From assembly GCA_000169075.1 (NCBI GenBank), contig AAVT01000001.1:1129201-1193200 (forward strand): 64,000 nucleotides of DNA. Direction: 5' to 3'. Source of the DNA: a marine gamma proteobacterium HTCC2143. GTDB taxonomy: Bacteria > Pseudomonadota > Gammaproteobacteria > Pseudomonadales > Dasaniaceae. Below, one piece after another: positions 37,512 to 45,783 of the stretch (position 1 is the stretch's first letter; every line of letters begins with the position of its first letter). Under the pieces are notes generated by a model, which was not told the origin of the DNA, searched no databases, and worked only from the letters and a program-made list of their open reading frames with translations. Made by a program: the position numbers and the translations under genes.

Positions 37512-38081
37512 GTGCCATTGCCAATACTTGAAGATCGCGAGCACATCCATACTCGCACCATTACGATAAATGCCTTTCGGCGGAAAGATGGATTGATGGA
37601 TGTGGAAGGTTGCATTATCGATGTAAAACCATTTCCGCATCAGTTAATGGACACCTCGCGGGAAGCCGGTGAGCCGGTGCACAATTTATCGATACGGATA
37701 ACCCTCGACGATTCGCTGACTGTAAGGGATGCCGTAGCGTCGATGGATCAGGGCGCTCATAATATGTGTCCGCAGGCGGAGCCTAACTTCAGCAATATCA
37801 TTGGTTTGCAAATCGGGCCCGGTTGGAACAAAAAAATTAAAGCGGCCATGTCACCAGGATTGGGCTGTACTCATATTATTGAAATGTTGGCGCAGATGGC
37901 CTCAGGTGCAATGCAGGCTAACTGGTCCAGAAGACCGGGCGAAAACTTTGAAGAACCTACAGAAGTACGCCGCGAAATGGGCCCAGGTATGTTGAATTCC
38001 TGTTATCCCTATCGAGAGTCGAGTCCATGGGTCAAAAAACATTTTCCCAGCAGTTATATTGCTGCGATATCGGTAGATTAA
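37512..38081 (+). CDS. DUF2889 domain protein
   Basis: A 189-residue protein with the DUF2889 pattern: HTRTITINAFRRKDGLMDVEG near the N-terminus, REAGEPVHNLSIRITLD, an internal IIGLQIGPGWNKKI and the conserved GLGCTHIIEML. The start is GTG 37512 with agggg upstream. No enzyme activity is established. In proteobacterial genomes such genes commonly sit beside CoA-dependent catabolic enzymes, which matches the neighbouring racemase and crotonase. Cys and His in the GCTH motif could bind metal; this is speculation. Confidence 0.85.
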   Translation: MPLPILEDREHIHTRTITINAFRRKDGLMDVEGCIIDVKPFPHQLMDTSREAGEPVHNLSIRITLDDSLTVRDAVASMDQGAHNMCPQAEPNFSNIIGLQIGPGWNKKIKAAMSPGLGCTHIIEMLAQMASGAMQANWSRRPGENFEEPTEVRREMGPGMLNSCYPYRESSPWVKKHFPSSYIAAISVD

Positions 38082-38173
38082 TACTGTTTACTGGCTGGAA
38101 AAATCATTGGAAAAACCTTGCTGACATGGCGCAGTAAGGCGACCCTAAAAATCCTGACAGTACTCAGAATCGA

Positions 38174-39007
38174 TTAGTCGATGTTAATTTTTTGGAAGTT
38201 TGGCGGCCGCTTTTCTAAATAGGCGGCAACACCTTCCTTAAAATCATCATGAGCAATACTGGCAGCCATTAATTGATCTGTCTCTTTCATCGATTCACCC
38301 AGCGTAGTGTTGAGATGACGATAAACTTGTTGTTTCATGGTTTGTAGTGAAAGAGGAGCTTTTGTCGCCAATTCGTTGATATAACTTACCGTTGAATCCA
38401 GCAATTCGTCGGCTGGGAAAATGCGATTGATTAAACCGATAGCTTTTGCTTCGTCAGGCAACAGGCGCCTCGAACTCCACAGTAGATCAAGCGCATTAGA
38501 GGGCCCGACTATTCTTGGTAAAATCCAGCTTTGCCCGTGCTCTGCGACCAAGCCCAGTGAAGAAAATGATGTCACAAATTTGGCATTGTCGGCGGCAAAA
38601 CGTAAATCGCTTAACAAGGCTATCGATAAACCAAGTCCGGCACAGGCGCCGTTGACAGCAGCAATGACCGGCTTTCGTACAGTCATTAAGTAAGTAAATC
38701 CCGAAATATAATCCTCTCCCATCGAGGCATCCCCTGGGCTGGCTTTCAAAGCTTCTGTTGCCTCGCGACGTTTATGTTCGCCTTCAGCGGATATGCCGTC
38801 GAGGGCGTTCATGTCCATGCCTGCACAAAACCCTTTGCCAGCACCGGTAATAATAATGCCGCTAATAGTGTCGTCAGTTTCCGCCTGTGCGAGGGCATGA
38901 CGAAATTCTAAAATCATCGGGTCGTTTAAGGAATTAAGCTTTTCTGGGCGATTAAAGGTTATTACCGCAGCCGCTCCCTTTGTTTCGAGTTTTATCGATG
39001 AATACAT
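38174..39007 (-). CDS. crotonase-family enoyl-CoA hydratase/isomerase
   Basis: A 277-residue crotonase-fold protein with FCAGMDMNAL and GACAGLGLSIAL. The two classical hydratase Glu positions are Ser (GLGLS) and Phe (TSFSSLG), and the position used by PaaG-type isomerases is Glu (LVAEHGQSWILPR) instead of Asp. A single-acid isomerase or hydratase is therefore likely. Agaggg precedes ATG 39007. It follows the glyoxalase-like gene by 71 bases on the same strand, and the two probably form a unit. Confidence 0.87.
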   Translation of the reverse strand: MYSSIKLETKGAAAVITFNRPEKLNSLNDPMILEFRHALAQAETDDTISGIIITGAGKGFCAGMDMNALDGISAEGEHKRREATEALKASPGDASMGEDYISGFTYLMTVRKPVIAAVNGACAGLGLSIALLSDLRFAADNAKFVTSFSSLGLVAEHGQSWILPRIVGPSNALDLLWSSRRLLPDEAKAIGLINRIFPADELLDSTVSYINELATKAPLSLQTMKQQVYRHLNTTLGESMKETDQLMAASIAHDDFKEGVAAYLEKRPPNFQKINID

Positions 39008-39078
39008 GTTTAGCCCTCTTTATTGTTGTTATCGCAGTATCGGAATTAAAAAGCGTGCTGCCCAAAAAATTGGTTTAT

Positions 39079-39822
39079 TCAGGCGATAAATCGAAAGTCA
39101 GTTCCGCAGATGGTGACTTTATTGCCGTCTATTGGTAACCCCAATTGTTTGGCATTTGCTAGTACTTTGGGTAAATTTTCGGTGCTGAAATCAATACCGG
39201 ATACGCCATCCCCCCGGCCATTAATATCGAGCACAAAGCGAAGTACTCCGTCGTCGAAAGTTAGTACATAGCTTTCGCCGATGACAGACAGTGATTGTCC
39301 CAAGACTTCAGCCCAGCGGCTGGCCATAGCCTGCGGATTACTTGACTGAAGCTCTGCTGCAACAATGGTAGCAACGTTTTTTGCTGAATTGTGTTGCCAC
39401 TCGGGACCCGCCCAGCGCCAAGACTCGGGGGGCATCATTTGATCGATTGAAACGATCGCGCCACTAATATCTTTCGGATGTAAATGAAAGGCGATGACAT
39501 CATCAAGGCTTGTCTCCCATATCTTGCGTACCCCTAGCGTTGCAATGCGAGCATTGTCGCTGGCGATATCGTCAGTCTGGACAAGGATCATGTAGCCACC
39601 ATTACCCCCCCGCCGTTCCAGCAATCGATTGGCCGTTGTGCCCTCGGTAATCGGAGCGACCACTTCTAGGTAGGTATCGCCAATCGCCATCACTGAATTC
39701 TCCAGACCAAACTCGCCAACGCCAGGGTCTTTGTAATCATGGTCAATTCCAAGCAATGCAAATAGTTGTTGTCTCACTGGGCTTAGCTCAGCAGCCACCA
39801 ATGCTACCTGTCGGAGTCTCAT
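39079..39822 (-). CDS. glyoxalase-like (VOC) domain protein
   Basis: A 247-residue protein of the glyoxalase-like domain group (PF13468 type). The two-module layout shows LRQVALVAAEL at the start and YLEVVAPITEG, GGNGGYMILVQTDD and AVVSIDQ later. It is a clear paralogue of the protein at 48332-49105: they share LRQ(V/I), DPGV-FGL-N, YLEVV/FLEVV and G-GGYM blocks. Vicinal-oxygen-chelate folds host dioxygenases, epimerases and glyoxalases; no metal ligand triad can be assigned confidently. It lies immediately upstream of a crotonase in the same unit. Confidence 0.8.
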   Translation of the reverse strand: MRLRQVALVAAELSPVRQQLFALLGIDHDYKDPGVGEFGLENSVMAIGDTYLEVVAPITEGTTANRLLERRGGNGGYMILVQTDDIASDNARIATLGVRKIWETSLDDVIAFHLHPKDISGAIVSIDQMMPPESWRWAGPEWQHNSAKNVATIVAAELQSSNPQAMASRWAEVLGQSLSVIGESYVLTFDDGVLRFVLDINGRGDGVSGIDFSTENLPKVLANAKQLGLPIDGNKVTICGTDFRFIA

Positions 39823-40078
39823 TATTATCTCACTTTGTCGTCGACGCGTTCGTCATGCGCTTACAGGGTTTAGCAAAGCATAAAGTGCTCTGCTGTTTGA
39901 GTCCACTAAAGGCATTCTTCTCGAATGAGTGGATAGGTCTATCCTAGCGTGAGCTGGGTTGAGAGTAGCTTTAATGATTCAAGCGGGCTGTCCAAATTGC
40001 AACGAGCCAGTCAGTCTGGCAGAATCCTACTGCTAAAAAAACCAATAATGGAAATGCCTCCTGCATCTGAGCAAATTT

Positions 40079-43000
40079 ATGAAGATAGAAAAATTACTGA
40101 TTGCCAACCGTGGTGAAATAGCTGTTCGCATTGCTGGAGCGGCATCCGAATTGGGTATCGATACAGTTGCTGTCTACTCAGACGATGACGCAACGTCCTT
40201 GCATACACGTAAAACAGACCAAAGCGTTAGTTTGGGAAGAAATGGCGTTGCCGCCTATCTTGATGCCGCCAAAATTATTGAGGTTGCCAGAGAGTACGGT
40301 TGTGACGCTATTCATCCCGGTTATGGCTTTTTAGCGGAGAACGCTGGATTTGCGCGTGATTGTGACGCCGCTGGTATTGTTTTTGTAGGGCCCAATGCCG
40401 ACGTTCTTGACCTGTTTGGCGACAAGGTGAAGGCACGCAGTTTAGCTCAGGAATGTAAAGTGGCTGTCATCGAAGGGACTACAGGGGCGACGTCTCTAAA
40501 TGGTGTAAAGGATTTTTTTGTTTCGCTGGGAGATGATGCTGCGGTAATGATAAAAGCCCTTGCCGGCGGCGGTGGGCGTGGTATGCGCGCTGTTGAAAAC
40601 GTTGCTGACATAGAAGAGGCGTATACACGATGTCAGTCCGAGGCACAGCAGGCATTTGGTAATGGTGATGTGTTTGTCGAGCGATTGATTCGTCGTGCTC
40701 GTCATATCGAAGTTCAAATTGTCTCAGATGGTCAGGGCAACGTTATCCATATTGGTGAGCGGGAATGCTCTATTCAGCGTCGCAACCAAAAAATTATTGA
40801 GCTAGCACCATGCCCTGATCTGAGCGCAATACTTCGGGGAAAAATTACCACAGCAGCGGTGAAATTGGCGAAATTTGCAAGCTATGAAAATATTGGTACC
40901 TTCGAGTTTTTAGTCGATGCGGATCAACTCCAAACAGATGCGGACAATGCGTACTTCGCCTTCATTGAAGCAAATCCGCGAGTGCAGGTCGAACATACGG
41001 TTACTGAAGAAGTAATGGATATTGACCTTGTTCAAACGCAATTACGCATTGCCTCCAATCAGTCATTGCCTGACATGGGTTTGACTCAGGAGCAGTTTTT
41101 ATCGCCACGGGGATATGCTCTGCAAGCTCGCATCAATATGGAAGTGATGACCGAAGATGGCGAGGCTCGGCCCACTGGTGGCGTTATCAATACCTATGAA
41201 ATGCCTTCTGGTCGAGGTGTTCGGGTTGATGGTTTTGGTTACTCGGGTTATCGCACCAGCCCTTCTTTTGATAGTTTGCTGGCAAAACTTATCGTGCACT
41301 CGGCCAGTGCTGATTTTGATGCACTATTATCTAAGGCCTACAGAACGGTGGGCGAAGTTAGAATAGACGGTTTGGAAACAAATATTCCCTATTTGCAGGC
41401 GTTACTGCAACGACAAGAGCTAGCTTCAGGAAATATATATACCCGCTTTATTGACGACCAGTCATCAGCCTTATTTAAGTCGGCCTCCGAGCAGCGAGAA
41501 AAATATTATTTCGAACTACCTTCAGTAACAGCCGCGAACGATCCCTTGGCAGTATTAGCCCATGGTGGCAATGCGAACCCAGTTGATGGCGACGACGGCA
41601 CGCTCGATGGTATGCATGTTGTTTCTGCTCCGTTGCAAGGGACGATCGTCGAGTTTAGTGTGGAAGTCGGTGCAGAGATTTCAGCTGGGCAGCAGCTTGC
41701 AATAATGGACTCGATGAAAATGGAGCATGTCATTTCGTCACCCATCAGTGGAATCGTTAGAGAAATTAAAGTTTCTCCGGGCGGTGCGATTTATGAAAAC
41801 CATGGGCTTATCGTTATCGAGCCTGCTGACGTAGAGGAGACAGAAAACGTTGTTGAAGAAATTGTCGACCTTGACCATATTCGTCCGGATTTAGCAGAGG
41901 TACTGGAGCGTCATTACTTTGGCATGGATGAGGCGAGGCCAGAGGCCGTGGCCAAGCGTCGTAAAACTCATCAGCGCACTGCGCGGGAAAATATTGCCGA
42001 TATTTGCGATGAGGACAGTTTTGTAGAATATGGTCCTTTGGCCATTGCTGCCCAGCGTCGTCGGCGCTCCGTTGAAGATTTGATTCGAAAGACGCCTGCT
42101 GATGGCATGGTCACCGGTGTCGGTAGCGTTAATGGTGACTTATTCGGAGAGCGCGAAAGCCAGTGCGTTGTCATGTCATATGACTACATGGTGTTAGCAG
42201 GTACTCAGGGGAAATTTAACCATACCAAAAAAGATCGAATGTTCGAGCTAGCAGAAAAACAAAAATTACCGGTGATCTTGCTAGCGGAAGGGGGTGGGGG
42301 TCGCCCGGGCGATACCGATGCCAAAGGAGTTGCGGGGCTTGATTGTCTGGCTTTTGCCTACTTTGCCAAACTCAGTGGTCTAGTCCCTACGATCGGGATC
42401 AATTCGGGTCGTTGTTTCGCCGGTAATGCGGCGCTATTAGGTTGCTGTGATGTCATTATTGCTACCGAAAATTCGTCGATTGGTATGGGTGGGCCGGCAA
42501 TGATTGAAGGCGGAGGTCTGGGTGTCTATACGCCGGATGAAGTGGGTCCAATGTCGATCCAGGTTCCTAATGGTGTAGTTGATATAGCTGTCGAAGATGA
42601 AGCCGAGGCGGTGGTTGTCGCGAAAAAATATCTATCCTACTTTCAAGGACCTCTCGAAGAATGGGAGTGCGCCGATCAGCGCTTATTGCGCACGGCAATT
42701 CCCGAAAATCGACTACGTGTTTATGATATTCAGGCGGTCATAGAAAATCTAGCTGACACCGATAGTGTGCTTGAAATTCGCAAGGCCTATGGTGTTGGAA
42801 TGGTCACCTCATTTGCCCGCATTGAGGGGCGCCCGGTTGGTATCGTAGCAAATAATCCTAAACATTTAGGCGGAGCTATTGATGGCCCCGGTGCTGATAA
42901 AGCATCACGGTTTATGCAGCTGTGTGATGCTTTTGATATTCCCATTCTGTTTTTGTGTGATACCCCGGGCTTTATGGTGGGCCCAGAGATAGAAAAGACC

Positions 43001-43435
43001 GCCGTTGTTCGTCGTTTCGGGCGTATGTTTGTCACCGCAGCTAGCATGTCAGTGCCTTTCTTTACGGTGATTTTGCGTAAGGGGTATGGTCTTGGCGCTC
43101 AGGCTATGGCGGGGGGTAGTTTTATGTCACCGTTGTTCACAATTACTTGGCCGACTGGCGAGTTTGGCGGCATGGGGTTAGAGGGGGCGGTTAAGTTAGG
43201 CTTTCGTAAAGAGCTTGAAGCGATTGAAGATTTGGATGAACGCAATGATAAATATCTTGAAATGGTTGCGGCATCTTATGAGAGGGGCAAGGCGACAAAT
43301 ATGGCGTCGTTTCTTGAAATAGACGATGCAATAGATCCGAAAGACACCCGCCGCTGGATCATGAGTGCGCTGAAGTCTGCACCTAAACCACACCCACGAG
43401 AGGGGAAAAAGCGTAATCATGTTGATACGTGGTAA
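40079..43435 (+). CDS. single-chain biotin-dependent acyl-CoA carboxylase
   Basis: An 1118-residue fusion. The biotin carboxylase domain (about 1-450) opens with KLLIANRGEIAVRI, has the ATP-grasp lid ALAGGGGRGMRAVE, and ENPRVQVEHTVTEE-type active-site residues (here EANPRVQVEHT). The biotinyl domain (about 515-585) carries the biotin Lys547 in MDSMKMEH. A carboxyltransferase domain (about 610-1118) has ECSSIGM-like crotonase folds, GRCFAGNAALLG and GGAIDGPGADKASRF. The order matches single-polypeptide long-chain acyl-CoA carboxylases described from mycobacteria. It would carboxylate an acyl-CoA, of unknown chain length, with ATP and bicarbonate. The ribosome site before ATG 40079 is weak. Confidence 0.92.
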   Translation: MKIEKLLIANRGEIAVRIAGAASELGIDTVAVYSDDDATSLHTRKTDQSVSLGRNGVAAYLDAAKIIEVAREYGCDAIHPGYGFLAENAGFARDCDAAGIVFVGPNADVLDLFGDKVKARSLAQECKVAVIEGTTGATSLNGVKDFFVSLGDDAAVMIKALAGGGGRGMRAVENVADIEEAYTRCQSEAQQAFGNGDVFVERLIRRARHIEVQIVSDGQGNVIHIGERECSIQRRNQKIIELAPCPDLSAILRGKITTAAVKLAKFASYENIGTFEFLVDADQLQTDADNAYFAFIEANPRVQVEHTVTEEVMDIDLVQTQLRIASNQSLPDMGLTQEQFLSPRGYALQARINMEVMTEDGEARPTGGVINTYEMPSGRGVRVDGFGYSGYRTSPSFDSLLAKLIVHSASADFDALLSKAYRTVGEVRIDGLETNIPYLQALLQRQELASGNIYTRFIDDQSSALFKSASEQREKYYFELPSVTAANDPLAVLAHGGNANPVDGDDGTLDGMHVVSAPLQGTIVEFSVEVGAEISAGQQLAIMDSMKMEHVISSPISGIVREIKVSPGGAIYENHGLIVIEPADVEETENVVEEIVDLDHIRPDLAEVLERHYFGMDEARPEAVAKRRKTHQRTARENIADICDEDSFVEYGPLAIAAQRRRRSVEDLIRKTPADGMVTGVGSVNGDLFGERESQCVVMSYDYMVLAGTQGKFNHTKKDRMFELAEKQKLPVILLAEGGGGRPGDTDAKGVAGLDCLAFAYFAKLSGLVPTIGINSGRCFAGNAALLGCCDVIIATENSSIGMGGPAMIEGGGLGVYTPDEVGPMSIQVPNGVVDIAVEDEAEAVVVAKKYLSYFQGPLEEWECADQRLLRTAIPENRLRVYDIQAVIENLADTDSVLEIRKAYGVGMVTSFARIEGRPVGIVANNPKHLGGAIDGPGADKASRFMQLCDAFDIPILFLCDTPGFMVGPEIEKTAVVRRFGRMFVTAASMSVPFFTVILRKGYGLGAQAMAGGSFMSPLFTITWPTGEFGGMGLEGAVKLGFRKELEAIEDLDERNDKYLEMVAASYERGKATNMASFLEIDDAIDPKDTRRWIMSALKSAPKPHPREGKKRNHVDTW

Positions 43436-43820
43436 TGAGTCAGAACGTCAAATGGCTGCCGTTGGGCCGGCGGCTGTATTGACACAGCTCACCATCAATA
43501 TTTAGTAGCTCCAGAGGCTAACTACCTACGTGTAAGTGGGTGAGGTTAAGGCCGGTAATGTTTTTGATTTTTACCATGACGACATCTATTACCGGCTGCC
43601 CCCACGTTTTAATCGTTTTGAGGGCTCCCTCAAAATGCAAAATTGTTTGGAAAAAATCACCATTCCGGCTCGACTTGCGGGTAATCCAGCTCAATGATTC
43701 GCCGAACAATGGAGTAATCTTTCAAATACGAGAACTGTATCCGGTTTTTTTGTGCTGAAAGCGTAACCTTGATGATTATTGAGGAGTAAATCAGGCTCTT
43801 TTCCCAGAGAGGTTATTGAT
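43436..43820. other. intergenic gap
   Basis: It lies between the carboxylase and the secreted repeat protein. Short open frames on both strands are present but show no family pattern or ribosome sites. The promoter of the downstream gene presumably lies here; no convincing boxes seen. Confidence 0.4.
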
Positions 43821-44939
43821 ATGCGATTAGTCCAAATAGTGATGTTAGCCTTAGTTTTTATTATTGGTTCAACTTCAGTATGGGCAGCAAAGCCGGTTAA
43901 AGACAGTGCTGAGCAACCCGGTACAGCAAAAGCCCATGGCAAAGGCAAGAAAACAAAAGTTGACCCCGACGTCGCTGAGCCTATTGTTGAACCGGTAGAA
44001 GAAGAACCTATTGTCGAGGTGATCGCTGAGCCCATCGTCGACCCGGTAGTCGCTGAGCCTATCGTTGAACCTATAGCAGAAGAAGAGCCTGTTGCCGAAG
44101 TGATCAGCGAGCCCGTCGTAGACCCCGTCGTCGCTGAGCCTGAACGCTTTCTCGGGGCAATGTACTCATATTCCAATGATATAGCCACGGCCATTCCCTT
44201 AGAAGGTGCAATACTGGAGCAGCAAACGGTTTATATTTTTTGGCAGGGCGAAGACATTAGCCGCGTCGACTATTGGTGTTGTAAAGGCATCGACGGTGAT
44301 GCCACTGGGGAAGCTCATAATCCAAAAGTTAGTTCCAATACTTCCCCCTTTGTCATGGATATTGATATATCTCAGTTTACCCAGCCCGGCTCCAGAGAAC
44401 TGTATGTAGATTATGGGACCTCTGACGGCGGCTTCTATAACAACAACTACACAATATTTACTGTCAATATTACGTTGCCTGAGCCGACACCCGTAGCTGA
44501 ACCTTTCCCTGACCCGATCGTTGAGCCCATCGTCGTAATAGAAGAAGAGCCCATTGTTGAGGTGATCGCTGAGCCCGTCGTTGATCCGATAGTCGCCGAG
44601 CCTATCGTTGACCCGGTAATAGAAGAGCCGATTGTCGAGGTGATCGACGACCCAGTTGCTGAGCCCGTAGCGACATACAATAATATAATACTAATTTGGG
44701 TGGCGCCGGCAACCCGCGAAAATGGCGAGGCGTTAGCGCTATCGGCTATTGCAGGTTACGAAATCTATTACACCAGTGATAGGGATAGGAGCAGTGTCAT
44801 CGTAATTGATGGGGGACAAATCACCGAGCACTCGATTGACGGGTTGGCTGCAGATACCTATCATTTCTCCATTTCAACGATTGATATCGGTGGTTTGAAA
44901 AGTGAAATGTCGGAAGTGATATCCATAAGCCTTGAATAA
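43821..44939 (+). CDS. secreted protein with Pro/Glu/Val repeats and C-terminal FN3-like domain
   Basis: A 372-residue exported protein. Its signal peptide (QIVMLALVFIIGSTSVWA) is followed by a Lys-rich stretch and a first acidic repeat block (about residues 46-108) built from variants of AEPIVEP, VEVIAEP and VDPVVAEP. A globular domain of about 110 residues follows (FLGAMYSYSND... VDYWCCKGIDGD... YNNNYTIFTVNITLPEP). A second repeat block spans about residues 220-284, and a C-terminal fibronectin type III-like domain (IWVAPATRENG, GYEIYYTSD, SISTIDIGG) ends the protein. The Cys pair in WCC may form disulfides. ATG 43821 with gagagg is preferred to 43779. A surface or periplasmic binding/spacer role is inferred. 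Confidence 0.8.
   Translation: MRLVQIVMLALVFIIGSTSVWAAKPVKDSAEQPGTAKAHGKGKKTKVDPDVAEPIVEPVEEEPIVEVIAEPIVDPVVAEPIVEPIAEEEPVAEVISEPVVDPVVAEPERFLGAMYSYSNDIATAIPLEGAILEQQTVYIFWQGEDISRVDYWCCKGIDGDATGEAHNPKVSSNTSPFVMDIDISQFTQPGSRELYVDYGTSDGGFYNNNYTIFTVNITLPEPTPVAEPFPDPIVEPIVVIEEEPIVEVIAEPVVDPIVAEPIVDPVIEEPIVEVIDDPVAEPVATYNNIILIWVAPATRENGEALALSAIAGYEIYYTSDRDRSSVIVIDGGQITEHSIDGLAADTYHFSISTIDIGGLKSEMSEVISISLE
43958..44143 (+). repeat. degenerate coding repeats, block 1 (EPIV/DPVV type)
   Basis: Imperfect tandem DNA repeats containing gctgagcc(t/c)atcgt and gaagaagagcc units encode acidic Pro/Glu/Val repeats of the secreted protein. Block 2 has the same units. Copies differ mainly at third codon positions, consistent with selection on the peptide. 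Confidence 0.8.
44478..44673 (+). repeat. degenerate coding repeats, block 2 (EPIV/DPVV type)
   Basis: This is the second run of the same acidic Pro/Glu/Val-coding units, separated from block 1 by about 330 bases encoding a globular domain. The near-identical gaggtgatcgctgagccc motif occurs in both blocks, suggesting block duplication. Confidence 0.8.
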
Positions 44940-45054
44940 AAAGGTTGTTGAGCAGCTGGGTGTCTACGGCGTTAGTTGCTTAAAGCAGCAAGCGCTGCGA
45001 TTGACCGGTAATAGCTTCTGGCTAGCCGCCAAAATGGACGGTCTCCAGTCGGAA

Positions 45055-45783
45055 TCATGTCACCGTGAATGCTATGTCGCCCAGCTCACCGTAGTGTGCA
45101 AGGTATTCTCCTTGTTCCGCCGCAATAGCCGGACCACAAGTCCCCAGAATCAGCAACATACCCTCGCGTACATCGACCTGTTGCTTTTTTGCTTCCTCAA
45201 GTAGCCAGGCCGTGCCCGCAGCAGGCCCTCCCAACGAATCGCTGGTCGACGCGTCGCAAACCGCTTCGCCATCTCTCGTTAACACAATATTGGTCGCCTT
45301 AATAGCAGGGTTCCAAGGGTGTGGTGGGCCGCAAATGAAGCGGTCGGCACCAACGTTGGCAGCGACAATATTAACGGCGTTAAGGTCAGAGGCCTGGCTA
45401 TATTGCAGAAACACGATCTCAATCACTGGCACCAGTGATATCGGTTGTTGATCGCTGCCAATAATGACGCCAATTTCACATTCCAACAGAAGCCCGGGAG
45501 CGGACTCAATGTGACAGCCTGGGGATAGTCGGCCGGTTTCATACAGAGAGCCAATAACAGCATCGGTAATACCGAAGTATTTTTGCACTGGATCAGCGGT
45601 TAGACCTGCCTTGATACCGGCAATACCCGACTCACCCGTAAGGTGGCGGGTGACCTGGTGTTGCAATTCGTAAGCCTGTGCCATGGTCAGGCTAGCAGGC
45701 ATCAGCGGAATGGCTTGCCGTTTATCAATCGCTCGAGCTATTGAACTCGCTAAGCCATGGGGGGTGGTATCGCCGTTACTCAT
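45055..45783 (-). CDS. 2-keto-4-pentenoate hydratase-like protein (MhpD/FAH family)
   Basis: A 242-residue protein of the 2-oxopent-4-enoate hydratase/4-oxalocrotonate decarboxylase family. Visible blocks are the YELQHQVTRHL helix, GIKAGLT, LLLECEIGVIIG (metal-ligand Glu pair), PVIEIVFLQ with VNIVAANVGADRFI, and the C-terminal YLAHYGELGDIAFTV. The family hydrates 2-hydroxypentadienoate-type products of aromatic or steroid meta-cleavage. Its start overlaps the TauD-like stop by 4 bases, indicating coupling. The aldolase and dehydrogenase that usually follow in meta-cleavage operons are absent, so another keto-enoate may be the substrate. Confidence 0.87.
   Translation of the reverse strand: MSNGDTTPHGLASSIARAIDKRQAIPLMPASLTMAQAYELQHQVTRHLTGESGIAGIKAGLTADPVQKYFGITDAVIGSLYETGRLSPGCHIESAPGLLLECEIGVIIGSDQQPISLVPVIEIVFLQYSQASDLNAVNIVAANVGADRFICGPPHPWNPAIKATNIVLTRDGEAVCDASTSDSLGGPAAGTAWLLEEAKKQQVDVREGMLLILGTCGPAIAAEQGEYLAHYGELGDIAFTVT

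Noticed and set aside
43691..44194. 167-codon minus-strand open frame with Gly/Ser/Thr repeats
   Set aside because: It is the antisense of the acidic repeat region of the secreted protein; no ribosome site, and its composition is explained by the repeats on the other strand.
43958..44673. CRISPR-like repeat pattern
   Set aside because: Repeats are degenerate, in frame, coding and without unique spacers of constant length; no cas genes are present.
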